A stretch of 64,000 bases of DNA from Chaetoderma sp. LZ-2023a (lineage: Eukaryota; Mollusca; Caudofoveata; Chaetodermatida; Chaetodermatidae): contig CM067366.1 of the NCBI GenBank assembly GCA_034401795.1, forward strand, positions 67,664,014-67,728,013, read 5' to 3'. The first letter of the stretch is position 1; each line of letters starts with the position of its first letter. The translations under genes and the position numbers were made by a program. Below, one piece after another: positions 12,679 to 23,541 of the stretch. The notes below the pieces were generated by a model. That model did not search any database. It had not been told where the DNA came from and was given only the letters and a program-made list of their open reading frames with translations.

Positions 12679-13221
12679 GGTTAAAGTTAACAGCAGGGTT
12701 GGGGTCAATTCCGATTGGAATCGGAATTGATCAGCCAATTCCAATTCAATTCTGGAATTGATAAATTTGAGGACTTTGGAATTGATAAATTTTAAGACAC
12801 CGGAATTGGATTTGGAATTGATAATTTGCATTGACCGGAATTGATAAATTCCAATTCAATTCCAATCAATTCCAGTCATAATTTGTCATAGATTTACTGA
12901 ACATTGTTGGCTATAAAATGTACATGTAATATCTGTAAATTGTACACTGCTCTTTATATGCCCTTAATGCATTTCATCCTAAATGATCTATATGATACCA
13001 TTTACCACATTTCATTCTATATGCAGGTTGATGATATTTATTATGCCAGCTGTTATTATATGCTTTCTTGAATATTTTAAAATTAATTTGACTGAATACT
13101 TTTGTCTCCTAAGGCTGCAACAGTTTCTATTAAAATTGATTTTAGCAACTTTGTTATATGTTTGGTTTGAAGACTAGAATTTGAGATACTGTTAATTCAG
13201 TTATGAGCAAGTTAGCCCGTA

Positions 13222-13405
13222 ACCCTTTAACACCTAAGCCGGCCAAAACACCTGCAATGAGTTTCAGAAATGTGCATTGACAGGCCAATGGAAGACTATT
13301 TTTGAAAATTTACCACTGGAGTGTCTAGCTAGATAACTGAGCCAGTAATTCCAATGGAAAATTTTCAGAAATAATCTCTTGCTCTCTGAATTGACAAAAT
13401 AAAGA
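13222..13405. mobile_element. Hairpin MITE, family A, nested in the hAT element
   Basis: It starts 'ccctttaacacctaagccggcc' after TTAA-like sequence. The arms are 'gaagactatttttgaaaattt' and 'gaaaattttcagaaataatct'. Confidence 0.7.
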
Positions 13406-14164
13406 TCTGATAAATGCTATGAACTTTAATACATTATTGAATTAACTCAATTCTCCCTGACAAGTGACCAATTAAGCCTTTTATCCTATGTGAGCTTTGT
13501 ACCTCCTTTGTTCAATCAAAGCTGCTGATCTTGAACTTACTTCATTCTGCATTCCCTGGAAATGGGGTTTCATCTCTATGAAATAATGCCATCTTTAAAA
13601 TCATACAAATTAGTTAAATGATTTCAAATATATAAGCTACAACCAAGATAACCAAATTGTGTTAAAACTATTTATCAAGATGTTAGCAATAGTGTTCAGT
13701 GAAGTAATAACTCATCTGCATGGTATGAAATAGGTGGAGAAAGCAGTACATTACAAGATAATTGACCTGTAATTATACCCTCCTACATAACAAAGGAATC
13801 ATTGAACAACCCCCTCTGTGAAATGTCTTAGCTTTTAAAACACTTGGCTAGAGGTGTTATTCAAGCTCTGCATACATGTGCCCAGTACTCTCACTCAGTA
13901 CTATACTATATACATTGTATTCTAATGCTTTTTAATGCAAACATTTAAATAGCAAGGTTTACAGTATCTAGAATAATTACACATGGCATTAACCTTTAGT
14001 CATATTCATCAGAAAAAACTTGGCATTAAGCTATAATTAAGTCCAATAAACTAAAAATAAGATCTGCTGAATGTTGACTTTTTGGACAATAATTTGACTG
14101 AAAGCTATAACTATCTATTGGCAACAAAAATTTGTATTCTAATCGTTTTAAATATTAACGGAGA

Positions 14165-14380
14165 AGCGAGCCACAAATGCCTTCTGCACTGGTCTTGAGG
14201 AAGGGTTCATATATATGATAAGACTATTTTTGAAAATTTACCAGTGGAATGACTGATTCCATAACTGACCCAGTAATTGCATTGGCCATTGTTAAATTTA
14301 AAAAAATATTCTCTTATCCTGTAAATTGACATTTGCTAATGACAAATATAGGTTTTCTTGGCCATTAAATGATTAAAATA
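14165..14380. mobile_element. Hairpin MITE, family A, second copy in the hAT element
   Basis: It has 'tggtcttgagg', 'agactatttttgaaaattt', 'ggaatgactgattcc', the mirrored 'attgttaaatttaaaaaaa' and 'cctgtaaattgacattt', then 'ttggccattaaatg'. Confidence 0.6.
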
Positions 14381-15040
14381 TAACAGTGTTCTCAGGTAAG
14401 TATTGGTGTGGAATTGGAATTGGACTTGGAATTGATCAAGTGGAATTGGAATTGAACTTTTCTGGGTGGAATTGGAATTATTAAAATGAATTGATGTGGA
14501 AACTGAATTGGAATTGATAAAATGAATTGAGGTGGAATTGATAAAATGGAATTGACCTCATCCCTGGTTAACAGTGAAACCCCAGTAGATAATTCAATAG
14601 ATACAGTACCGCAGGAGGACATTGAGGAACCCGCTGTTCAATCTATCCTCACATTACGCTATGAAGTTGAAGATACTAAGGACAACAGCAGCTTAACAGG
14701 TACCTCCAGTGACAGCTTAATACGTGATACTGCCATGGAAGAAATTGTTGATTTGGATAAGCATCCATCAAATGATATTCTTCTAGAGGTTCTACATGAG
14801 ATACAAGAAATGAGGAAAACTATAATGCTCTCCAAGGACAGGTACGCGATTTACAACTTACAAAACTAACTGAGAACAAAAGCCGTAGCATTACCAACAC
14901 AGAGAAAGACTTCCAAAGGACCAACAAGTCAATCTACCCCAACGATCTTCCTGAATAAAGAGCACAATTTCAATGCCAAAGAACATCATAAACCCAGTGA
15001 ACTAAAAATCCCAGATGACAAACATGAACAAAGATCCTCA

Positions 15041-15667
15041 ATGTCACAGAGACCAAAGACAAACAGCAACAGGCATAGAAAAATGGAAACATATACATAC
15101 ATGGATTCAACTCTCAAAGCATCGGGTAATAGTCAACCAAGATCATCCCTAAGGACAAGTTCTCACCACAACAGTCGGCAGACAACACACCAGAAGAACA
15201 CACCAAAGAGAACGCTGCTTATTGGCAGCTCCACCTTCAAAAGACTTAGCGGGTGCTACATGTCCACAGATGACATGAGCATAATAGTGCGATCATTCAG
15301 TGGAGCAAGAATAGCAGAAATCCATGACAAGCTGGAGCTTCTACTTAAGACAGAAAGCTTTGATGCTATAGTAGTCCATGTCGGGACTAATGATATTTGC
15401 AGGCGAAAATTAGAAGGTATGATCAGAAGTATCAAGATATTTGTTTCATCCATTCTACCACGACTAAACAGCAGATGTGACAACAACCTTGTAGATGTCT
15501 TCAATGGAATGTTGTGGTCCCTTGTAAATTGGCACATGGCCAACTTCATAAATAATACAGAGATAATGGTGAACCACACTACAACCTATTTAGGGATGAC
15601 GTTCACCCTAACCATGAAGGCCTCTGCCTTTTGTCGGAAAACATCAGTTATCACCTTCACTCTGTGA
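15041..15667 (+). pseudogene. CR1 ORF1, SGNH/GDSL esterase domain
   Basis: The frame contains TLLIGSSTFKRL (block I nucleophile Ser), RSFSGARIAEI (block II) and VVHVGTNDI (block III), the SGNH hydrolase signature of CR1 ORF1 proteins. The N-terminal 60 residues are Ser/Thr/Gln/Arg rich. The final His/Asp block (near NPHEGLC-like sequence at about 15610-15640) is out of frame. Confidence 0.75.
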
Positions 15668-16048
15668 TGAACACAACCTCAGAATCGCAGGATTTTTGTT
15701 ATGTCCAAGCTACACCATGGAGAAGATAAACCCAGCTACAAACCAGCTCAACCGTCACACAATACCAACACAACTCTCAAACCAATTCTCAGTACTATAT
15801 GATGAAATTTTAAATGTACATATAAATGAGGCATCTCAATACACTATGTGCTTTAATGAAAACACAATAACAACAACAACTTTGGAACAAGGAAGGCAGG
15901 AAATAACAAAACAAGAACACAAAAAGGTCAGATGTAAACAACAAGTAAAAACACTAACTGGCGAGTGCGCAGAACTCAGCACAAGATCAACAACACCAAA
16001 GCACTCTCAAATAGCGAATAGTACAACTTCTAAAACAGCAACCGATAC

Positions 16049-16640
16049 ATGCATATACAAAAATGTCTAATTAATAAAAAAGCTGAGCTTGAAGCACTAA
16101 TACACAAGATTCTTCCTGCCATCATACTAATCACGGAGGTGTTACCAAAAAACACAAATATAAGCATTAGCGAATTGCAGATCGATAACAACAATCTCTC
16201 GCTAAGCAGTACACCTTCAAGAGGAGTCATCATCTATACCCATGAATCATTGAATGCTCAAAACTGTGACACCCTAAATGATCACGTGTTTAATGAATCA
16301 GTATAGAGTACATTGATGACACCGCAAAAGGAAAAGCTTCTTGTTGGGTGCATCTACAGAAGCCCAGACTCAGAAATAATAATAGCCTGCTAAATCTACT
16401 AAACCATGCTGAGGGAGAAAATGCAGATCACATTCTTATAGTTGGAGATTTCAACTTCCCATCTATTAACTGGAGCACTGGACTTTCGGCAAATTTAGAA
16501 GATGCATTTCTCAATACAACCAGGGATATTTTCCTACAACAACTGGTTACTAATGCGACACGACATAGAGTAAACCAGACTTCAAATCTTTTGGATCTAA
16601 TTTTAACAAACAACCAAACATCGTCCACGAAATAACCCAC
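16049..16640 (+). pseudogene. CR1 ORF2, AP-like endonuclease domain
   Basis: NKKAELEALIHKILPAIILI and TEVLPKN (normally ETWL-like), RGVIIYTHES, then in a second frame ILIVGDFNFPSINW and NQTSNLLDLILTNNQ. These are the EN motifs of non-LTR elements, with the GDFN motif intact. A stop and a frameshift (near 16305) break it. Confidence 0.8.
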
Positions 16641-17029
16641 CTACCTCCACTAAGTAAGAGTGACCATGATGTTCTACAAATATCACTACACCCAGACATC
16701 TTAAGCACAAGCAAACAAGTAGCTACGCCAAAGTTACTGGTGAACAAAGGACGCTATACAGAAATGACAAAAGCCTTAAGAAAACTGACTGAAATCACCT
16801 GAGCGAACTTAATGCATCAGAAGCTTGGAACTTCCTACACTCAAAATTTATCACAATGAAGGAGCATTACATTCCTACAACAAAACAACATTGCAAGAAG
16901 AAACACCTGGCTTGACCGTACTACAACACATTCACTCACATGTAAAAGCAGGGCATACAAAAGGTATAATGAAACAAAGAAAACCACAGATTACACGCTT
17001 TACAAAATTGCTAGAAACAAAGCGACAGT

Positions 17030-18205
17030 GAGCATCAGAAAAGCAAAACAGACATTTGAACAGAAGGTGGCAAGCGAATGCAAGGGAAATCCTAATGCTT
17101 TTTGGATCTCTGTCAAGCCAATCTATTTACCAAGTGCCAGCATGATTTCAGACACAACAGATCCTGTAAAACTCAATTGCTAGAGTACCTCGAAGATTTA
17201 AGTCACACATGATTCAAATGAACCTATCGATGCAGTATATTTAGTTTCCTCAAAAGCATTTGATACTGTACCACACCAAAGACTCCAAACAAAACTTAGA
17301 AGCTATGGTATTGGTGGCAATTTAGTAAGATGGATAGGAAGCTACCTATGTAACAGAAGACAGAGAGTAAGAGTCAATGATGCGACATCAGACTGGATAG
17401 AGGTGACAAGTGGCGTGTCACAAGGAAGTGTCCTGGGAACTATACTTTTTCTGATGTACATAAATGACCTACCAGACAGTCTGACCTGCCACTGCAAAAT
17501 ATTTGCAGACGACAAAGATATATGGAAACCCAGCTACCAGTAAGATCCAGGACAACATAGACATAGTATGTAAACGGTCACAGACATGGCAACTATCCTT
17601 CAACACAGATAAAACGCATGTGTTACATTTCGGTAGAAATAACCCCCAAATTAAATACTATATGACAGATACGCCCGATATGCATCCTATATCAACATCA
17701 GATGTAGAAAAAGACCTGGGAGTGCATATTGACAGAAACCTCTCTTTTGACATACATATAGGTACGATCATCTATACGGCTAACAGCACAATAGGACTAA
17801 TTAAGAGAACCTTTACCAACATTGACCCATCTACTTTCACGCTCTTGTACAAGTCTCTCGTGAGACCTATTCTCGAATACTGCAACTCTGCATGGTCGCC
17901 AAAATTGAAAAGGCAACCACAGCTATTAGAAAGAGTTCAACGACGAGCAACAAAACTCGTCCCGCAATATCAGAGAGTATAGCTACACAGAAAGACTTGA
18001 AGCCCTAAATTTAATGTCACTGAAATATAGACGGTTTCGAGGAGATCTAATTGAAACATTCAAGCTCATCAGGGATCTATATGACATTGACAAGGCCTAC
18101 TTCTTCGAACCATCCAGTATTACACAGACAAGAGGTCATAGGTTCAAGCTCAACATAACACGCAGCAATAAAGATATTCGCAAGCACTTTTTCTCCAATA
18201 GCTGA
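17030..18205 (+). pseudogene. CR1 ORF2, reverse transcriptase (fingers deleted) and C-terminal tail
   Basis: After NPNAFWISVK the sequence jumps to YLPSAS and QH-FRHNRSCKTQLLEYLEDL, so the early RT blocks are missing. Then come AFDTVPHQRL (motif A), GVSQGSVLG and LMYINDLPDS (motif B), FADDKDI (catalytic ADD), LSFNTDKTHVLHFG, and SLVRPILEYCNSAWSP with LERVQRRATKLV (thumb). The tail MSLKYRRFRGDLIETFKLI ends at 18205. At least three frame changes and several stops are present. Confidence 0.85.
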
Positions 18206-18339
18206 AGCAACAACAGTCGAATCAAGAACAAACTAGATATCTACTTCAAAGAAAGAACATTCGAATTTGATGAACGGGCCATACATATACCAGCTCATCA
18301 CGAAGTCATACTGCAATTCCACAAATAAAGTTGACTGAG

Positions 18340-18880
18340 CTAGGAGTAGCCTGTGTATAGACATGAACCTGCTCAGTAGCGATTCCAATTACTAGTAGAT
18401 ACATCTCTGCTTCCACATCCGCACTTTGTGGTTGCATGCAGAGACAATGCAAGCGTAGAGGGGGAGACTTGGATAGCGATGAATGCAGAAAATGAAAACA
18501 ACAGCAATAAGACAAACCACTGCCTCCACAAGTCAGCATGCAAACAAATGCTAGATGTAGCAGGGTGTAACCATGAGTGTAGGCGGCATACCGCAGCTAA
18601 CGCAGGGAACACCCATCTGCACCACAGCATTTCCACAAATCAGTGTTAACCCTTGCCAATCTGAATTCTGAATTTTACATTTCAAATTAAATTAAAAGAT
18701 GATCTGTGTTAATTTTCTGGCAAATTTGCTTGAGGATGTTGCTGTCGTAGACAGCAACATCATCAACAAAATTGTTGCAAAATGTACACCTGTTTCTTTG
18801 TTATTGACACAGCAAAAGATCGAATATTGACAGCAGAGTGGTAATGGTCAAAGTCTTAAACCAAATGGTTTTGAGGAGAC
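18340..18880. other. Unassigned sequence between two CR1-type 3' ends
   Basis: There is no recognisable coding motif and no repeat match within the window. It separates 'gcaacaacagtcgaatcaagaac' (18210) from the related 'gcaacaacagtccgatcgttcaag' (18890), so it may be 3' UTR of the upstream element or unrelated host DNA. Confidence 0.4.
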
Positions 18881-19340
18881 TTAATTAAGCAACAACAGTC
18901 CGATCGTTCAAGAAAAAACTGGAAGTTGAGTTCAAGGAAGGAACTTATGAATTGGACTGAACAAGCCATACAACAACAAGAGCACTGAGGCAGTAACAAG
19001 CTTGTGCCTCGTAAAATGAAAATGATGATGATAAAAAACAACCTGTGTCTACAATCAAAAATCCTAGTTGGAATCTAAAAGACCCTTTATATGTAGAATA
19101 CGCTACATGTAGAACAATCATGACAATATGGTACAAAAAATAGATGTGCCATCCTGTGTTCTGTGTTTACTTATGGATGTTTGTATAATTAATTATCACC
19201 CTATATATATATTGTAATAATGTTTTATTTTGTGTGGATGGGGGGTCCATCGACTCATAGGCTCTGCCTTTAATGGACTGCCCAATTGTGATGTCTGTAT
19301 ATTGTATATTAAGCATGAAATAAATAATCTTGAATCTTAC
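18880..19340 (+). mobile_element. CR1-like LINE 3' end
   Basis: It starts with the C-terminal tail sequence described for 18210, decayed. It then has the 3' UTR 'ggggtccatcgactcataggctctgcctttaatgg' and ends 'aataaataatcttgaatctta'. The same 3' UTR occurs at 11160-11286. Confidence 0.65.
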
Positions 19341-19912
19341 TTCAATACTTGATTCGATCTGAGCATCATTGACGTGTCATCTCGAGTTGATTAATAAATT
19401 TCAGTTTCATTTTCAGTGCTGAAGGTGGCATCTCCTACCTCATCATTCAAATCACAATGGTGACTGCATCCTGATGTGGCATTCATAAATTGTACAACAA
19501 CACGAGCATATCTGTATGGAAATCGTACAATTCTAACCATTTAATATAGTCAATGCGGCCAACCCCTTCCTCAACCATCCTGCCTCAACATTGGTGATTG
19601 GTCTGAAGCCAATGATTACAGTGGTAAATTTTCAAAATAGTCTCATGCCCTTCAATTCTGAGAAAATACATTTCCAAATATTTTAATTTTCCGGATTGAA
19701 TTTGACTAATAAAAGTGACCATTTAACATGTTTAAATTCCCTTTCATTGATACATTTTCGGAAATATATAAAATTTTATGAAATCCACCACATCCCATGT
19801 TTGAAAATGAAACTGATTTTACTGGAAAAAGTTGCATTATAATGCAAACAAATTCCAAATAAGTATTCTGTTTCACCAATACTTACCTTGATTGGAACAA
19901 CCCTTCTTTTAA
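19340..19912. other. Unassigned AT-rich stretch
   Basis: It contains a weak family A hairpin remnant around 19560-19680 ('gtggtaaattttcaaaatagtctcatgcccttcaa') and nothing else that I can name. Confidence 0.45.
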
Positions 19913-19938
19913 CACCCTTTCACCAATGAATTCCCCAT

Positions 19939-20115
19939 TTTTCCTTTGATAAATAATCATCATTATGTTATTTATGTTATACAGTTGGCATTGATAGTGG
20001 CTCTAGGATTATAGAATTAGAAAGCTTTACCGACTCCTGTGAACCGGGTACTCGGCTCCCAACTGCCGAGTACCCGTTTACCATAGAGCTCATTCTTGTT
20101 TGCATAGCAACAAGA
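19939..20115. repeat. DIRS left inverted terminal repeat
   Basis: The inner part ('ctctaggattatag...' to 'tttgcatagc', 20001-20108) matches the inverted right end with only a few changes. The outer about 60 bp is homologous but has lost most of its C residues compared with the right end. Confidence 0.85.
20045..20076. other. Perfect stem-loop in the DIRS left ITR
   Basis: CGGGTACTCGGC (20045-20056) pairs with GCCGAGTACCCG (20065-20076) around an 8-nt loop, 'tcccaact'. The same 12-bp stem is in the right ITR. Confidence 0.9.
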
Positions 20116-20481
20116 GCAATACATGCTTTCTGCATTGAGGATTTTAGTGGTTTTTTGTGAAAGAAAATCTAAGTCTTTAATCTGTGATAGTTTGTGTGTT
20201 CGTGAAAGGATTAACTAAGGATACTATGGAGAATACCGCCGAAGATAACCAGGTTGTATCATTCTTTATTATCCATAGTTAAAAGACTTAGGTCTCTAAA
20301 TTTCGTTGTGTCGCATGTTCCAATTTCTGACCCCATAGAATCTGGGACGTGTGCTAACAACGATATATGCCAGACGATCGCCTTCTTTAACCCCCAACAG
20401 GCGATCGGCAGATATGAAAATAGGTGTTATGCTACGGTATTTCTAACACGAGTATGAGCTGACGTCGTTCTCCGTAGGATC

Positions 20482-20513
20482 CGAGCGGGTGACGTCACAC
20501 CCGGTCGCTCGGA
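20482..20513. promoter_or_regulatory. Palindromic CRE-like site (TGACGTCA) in the DIRS 5' region
   Basis: The 8-bp palindrome TGACGTCA (20490-20497) lies between imperfect arms 'ccgagcgggtg' and 'cacccggtcgctcgg'. This is the consensus CREB/ATF site. A promoter role is an inference from its position ahead of gag. Confidence 0.4.
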
Positions 20514-20936
20514 TGTTTATGTGAAGAAAATTTTTCATTAATTCACGCATCTTGTTCTGGGTGCTGCGTACTAAAAATGGTACCGGAAACTTTAGAATGA
20601 TCAAGTTTACATGCGATCACGATCGGTTTGCAATGATCGGCGGTTTCAAAATTCTTGAGTAATACGTGGTCTGCGGTTTTACCGTGTGATACAGCAGTTT
20701 GTTATACATTTTGTTGTTTTCTTCACATATCGTGCTGCTTTCGTTAGGAGTATAATTTATATTGATTAGTAAATATACCCCGAATGCTATGCGATATGAT
20801 TCGTTGTAACGTGGCGGGGTGGGGTGCGGGAGGGTTACAGTTAATTTATGAGTCAAATTATTTGAAAATTAATTGTCTGCCTTCCATCCGGGTCTCGTTC
20901 CGCTTGTTTATTGTAGGTTTGTGCTTATGTTATAGG

Positions 20937-22433
20937 CAAAGCCAGCGCCGCCATCATGTGACGAATGCCATAAGTTTGTCCGTGTCGTGTTCAAGGACCA
21001 TGCCTGTTTTAGGTGTTCCCTGTGTAATATTGATCATAGGTGTAATGTTTGTGCAGTGTGGTCCGTTGAGATGATGGTTAAGTTCCTTGCCCAGAAGGAC
21101 TTGGCTGGGTCTGACGCGGGGTCAGGCGGTCCGAGAGGAAATCGTGGAGCGCCCGGTTCGGCCGGTGGGGGTGCTCCACGTCCCCAGCTGGAGGTGGCGG
21201 AGATGGCACCGCCGGCGTGGTTTGGTCCGGCTATGCAGGGTTTTCTGCATAGCGTTCTGCCCACGCTGGTGTCGTCCCTGCTACCAAAGGTTGGGGGGGG
21301 CAGTTTCTCCCCGTGCCTGGTACGGATCCTGTCCTCGGACAGGATTCTGGACTGGTTACCGAGGGGGCCGTCTCGTAAGGCCCCCTGGCAGTCCCGTCTG
21401 GCTTCGGCCAGACGGGTTTTGTTTCTCTGCGGCCACCTCCGGGTGGTCCAGTAGCGGTGGCCGGTCCGTCAGGTGTGACGACTCTTCGGAGTCTGAAGAC
21501 GAGGAGGCCGAGGAGGAGAGGTTGCTGCGGCCCGTGAAGCCGCAGGTGGAGAATATGCAGGTTGATTCCATCCTGGACGGAACCGGCCTCCATTTGTCTG
21601 GTTTGGCGCAAGCCAGGTCAGCGGCTCCGCCTGTGGCTGAGGCCAATCCGTTACCGTGCACCGGTTCCGTGCGGCTTGGTTTGGCACCAGCCGTCACGGG
21701 AACGGGTGTGCCGGGCCAGGCATGGTACTCACCTATCTCGCCTGGTCCGGCAGTCGGACGTGGGGTGCCGGTGGCGCCCGTGTCCGGCTATGGTTCCGCG
21801 ACTGCTACGGGTCCGTACGGTTTTCCGTGCGGACCTACCCCATGGACCGGAGTGTTTCATGGGGTGGCGGCGGAACCGTGTGGTAGCGGAGTGCCTGGCG
21901 TGTCAGCCGTGGCTCCTTGCCGGGAGGCTGTGGCTGGCAGACCCGTGAGCACGTCAACGGGTGACGTGTTTGCGGGGGTGTCTTCATCGGAGGTAGATTG
22001 GTCAGATGCTCTGGTGTGGCTAGCCAGGGTTGACCCGTCTGTGGTTTCGGCCATGACCGATGAAGATGCTCCCCGTGCGTCGATTAGGACAGGGATTTTG
22101 CCCGCGGCCCGGATCCAGTCAGTGGGACTGGATCCACGGTTCATAGATTTGTTGGATGCTATTTATAGCAAACAACTGATGACCAAGGGTCAGCTCCCTG
22201 CGGCCTCCAGGGAGGTGCGGGTAAGATGTCATATTCCGCGGGGGGGATACGACAGGTATGGTGTAGTCCCGTCGGTCACGGAGGATGACCGATGGGTACT
22301 GGGCGTCCAGAGTGCCGTGGCGGGTGGCCCCGGTCCGGCACTAGTGGACAAGTCTCAGGTACACCAGGAAGAAGTCCTGTCCCTATGCGATGAGGGTGTG
22401 AGGGCAGCGATGAGCGCTGTCAACCATTCTTAG
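20937..22433 (+). pseudogene. DIRS gag-like protein, N-terminal and central part (frameshifted)
   Basis: An open frame from about 20937 has a cysteine cluster: CDECHKF, then CFRCSLC and CNVCAVWS (20957-21065). A Gly/Pro/Ala-rich part and FGPAMQGFLHSVLPTL follow. A run of eight G (near 21290) marks a frame change. From about 21476 the coding frame is the one with CDDSSESEDEEAEEERLL (acidic) through VDWSDALVWLARVD and RFIDLLDAIYSKQLM to a stop at 22433. The upstream half of that long frame (21087-21470) is an out-of-frame shadow. No in-frame ATG precedes the cysteine cluster. Confidence 0.65.
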
Positions 22434-22499
22434 CGTCTCCTTCAGTCGGTGTGGGCTGAAGCGGGGGCAGGCCACCCTGTGCCACCTGTGGCGATGAGG

Positions 22500-23017
22500 G
22501 TGTCAATGACGGCCTGGTGCTGTCGATGGACGCATTGGCAAGGGTGCAAGAGCGAGTGACGAAATCTAGGAGGCAAATGGTCATTGACCATATGCGTCCG
22601 GCTACGGCAGTCAGGGAGCGTCTTCTTGGGACGCCCCTGACAGGGCCTAGCATCTTCGGTGGCCAAGCGCGGGCCATCTTAGAGGATACCGCCAGTATCG
22701 CGCAGAATCGGTTAGCGGTAAACCTACAGCTAGAGCTAGTGCGGCAAGCGCACGCACTAGGGGCTGTGGGGAAACCGCTAACGGGACAGCCTTCAAAGAA
22801 GCAGAAGAAGCATAAGGGCAAGGCGAAAGCCAGGCCTGTTGCGACTTCTGCTTCAGCTGGGTTTTCGGAGCTGCCGCCGGCGAAGAAGCCCAGGAAGGTT
22901 GTAGAGGCGCCTACCCTCCCCAATGTTGCTCCTGACCGCCCTAGAGGCGGGAAGGGCAAGGGCAGGGGTAAGGGTAAGGCCTCAAAGGGCGGACAGAAGG
23001 GGCCGAAGCGTACCTGA
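22500..23017 (+). pseudogene. DIRS gag-like protein, C-terminal basic domain
   Basis: The sequence LVLSMDALARVQERVTKSRR, GPSIFGGQARAILEDTASIA and NRLAVNLQLELVRQ is followed by a Lys/Arg/Gly tail (KKQKKHKGKAKAR, GGKGKGRGKGKASK) and a stop at 23017. A basic tail is typical of DIRS gag. It is in a different frame from the preceding part, so a shift lies around 22434-22510. Confidence 0.65.
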
Positions 23018-23074
23018 GGGTACGAAAGCTCCCTTCATATCCGCCTGGACCGCGCCTGTGCGACAGGAACAGCG

Positions 23075-23541
23075 GTGCCAGTTATACCCGTCGTGCCTAG
23101 AACGAAATGGTTCTCACTCTCTCTTGTTAAGAAAGGGGGGGGGGGGGGGGCGGACTGCGAGCCGGACAACCCCGTTAGACGTCGAGGGTCTATGGTGGGT
23201 GGAAGGCTCATGCGTTTCGTCGAGGCCTGGCGAGGTGTGACGTCAGACAGTCTGGTCCTGGGATGGTTATCCCAGGGTTACATGCCGGAGTGGTGGGACT
23301 TTCCACCACAAAATCTGTCTTTGGCACCTGTCTGGACACCCGTACCAAGGGAGCCAGACAAGTTAGAAGCCGTTCAAAAGGAAGTGTCGGGTTTGTTTCT
23401 GAAGGGAGCAATAAAACCAGCAAACCGGAACACTCCAGGCTTCTATTCAAACATGTTCCTTGTCCCCAAGAGCACAGGGGGATGGAGACCCATACTCAAT
23501 CTCAGGCCATTAAATTGGTTTATCCATACGCCTCGGTTCCA
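23075..23541 (+). pseudogene. DIRS reverse transcriptase, N-terminal fragment only
   Basis: VGGRLMRFVEAWRGVTSDSL and VLGWLSQGYMPEW, then LFLKGAIKPANRNTPGFYSN, MFLVPKSTGGWRPILNLRPL and NWFIHTPRFQ. This is the start of a DIRS RT (the K-GWRPI-NLR-LN block). It stops at 23541, where sequence from the middle of RNase H follows directly. The catalytic YxDD region and the first RNase H aspartate are gone. A 16-base G run (23135-23150) lies near the start of the frame. Confidence 0.8.
23135..23150. repeat. G16 homopolymer
   Basis: Sixteen G in a row inside the DIRS coding region. Length errors or slippage here would change the frame. Confidence 0.95.

Larger units (their letters stand above)
12694..14566. 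mobile_element. Non-autonomous hAT transposon with AATTCC-rich ends and 8-bp target duplication
   Basis: The left end is CAGGGTTGGGGTCAATTCC and the right end, inverted, is CAGGGATGAGGTCAATTCC (17 of 19 match). Both are flanked by the identical 8-mer GTTAACAG (12686-12693 and 14567-14574). CAGGG termini and 8-bp duplications define hAT. Many 'ggaattggaattg' units, direct and inverted, crowd the first 200 and last 170 bp. There is no transposase. Inside are two family A hairpins. Confidence 0.92.
12275..14869 (+). pseudogene. CR1 ORF1, middle segment, split by a hAT element
   Basis: The first part (12275-12693) has CYDCTCTSLPPYMLAVLTS and MYMCPKCAVISDH, a degenerate PHD-like finger. The second part (14567-14869) is acidic and ends EVLHEIQEMRKTIML. 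The 1,873-bp hAT plus one 8-bp duplication lies between them; 1,881 is a multiple of three and the two parts sit in the same frame. Removing the insertion therefore leaves an uninterrupted reading frame. Confidence 0.7.
11690..18330 (+). mobile_element. CR1-like non-LTR retrotransposon, degraded, with internal hAT insertion
   Basis: In order it carries: a putative 5' UTR; ORF1 with cysteine fingers and an SGNH esterase; ORF2 with an AP endonuclease; reverse transcriptase; and the C-terminal tail. ORF1 with PHD-like finger plus esterase, followed by EN-RT, is the CR1/L2 arrangement. All frames carry stops or shifts, and ORF2 lacks the fingers region of the polymerase. The 5' end is not defined; I place it near the change in sequence texture ahead of 11760. 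It is not mobile by itself. Confidence 0.8.

Noticed and set aside
21087-21470. Upstream third of the 448-codon open frame as a protein-coding region
   Set aside because: Here the gag-like sequence (cysteine cluster, then AQKDLAGSDAGSGG) is in a different frame. The long frame is a high-GC shadow until about 21476.
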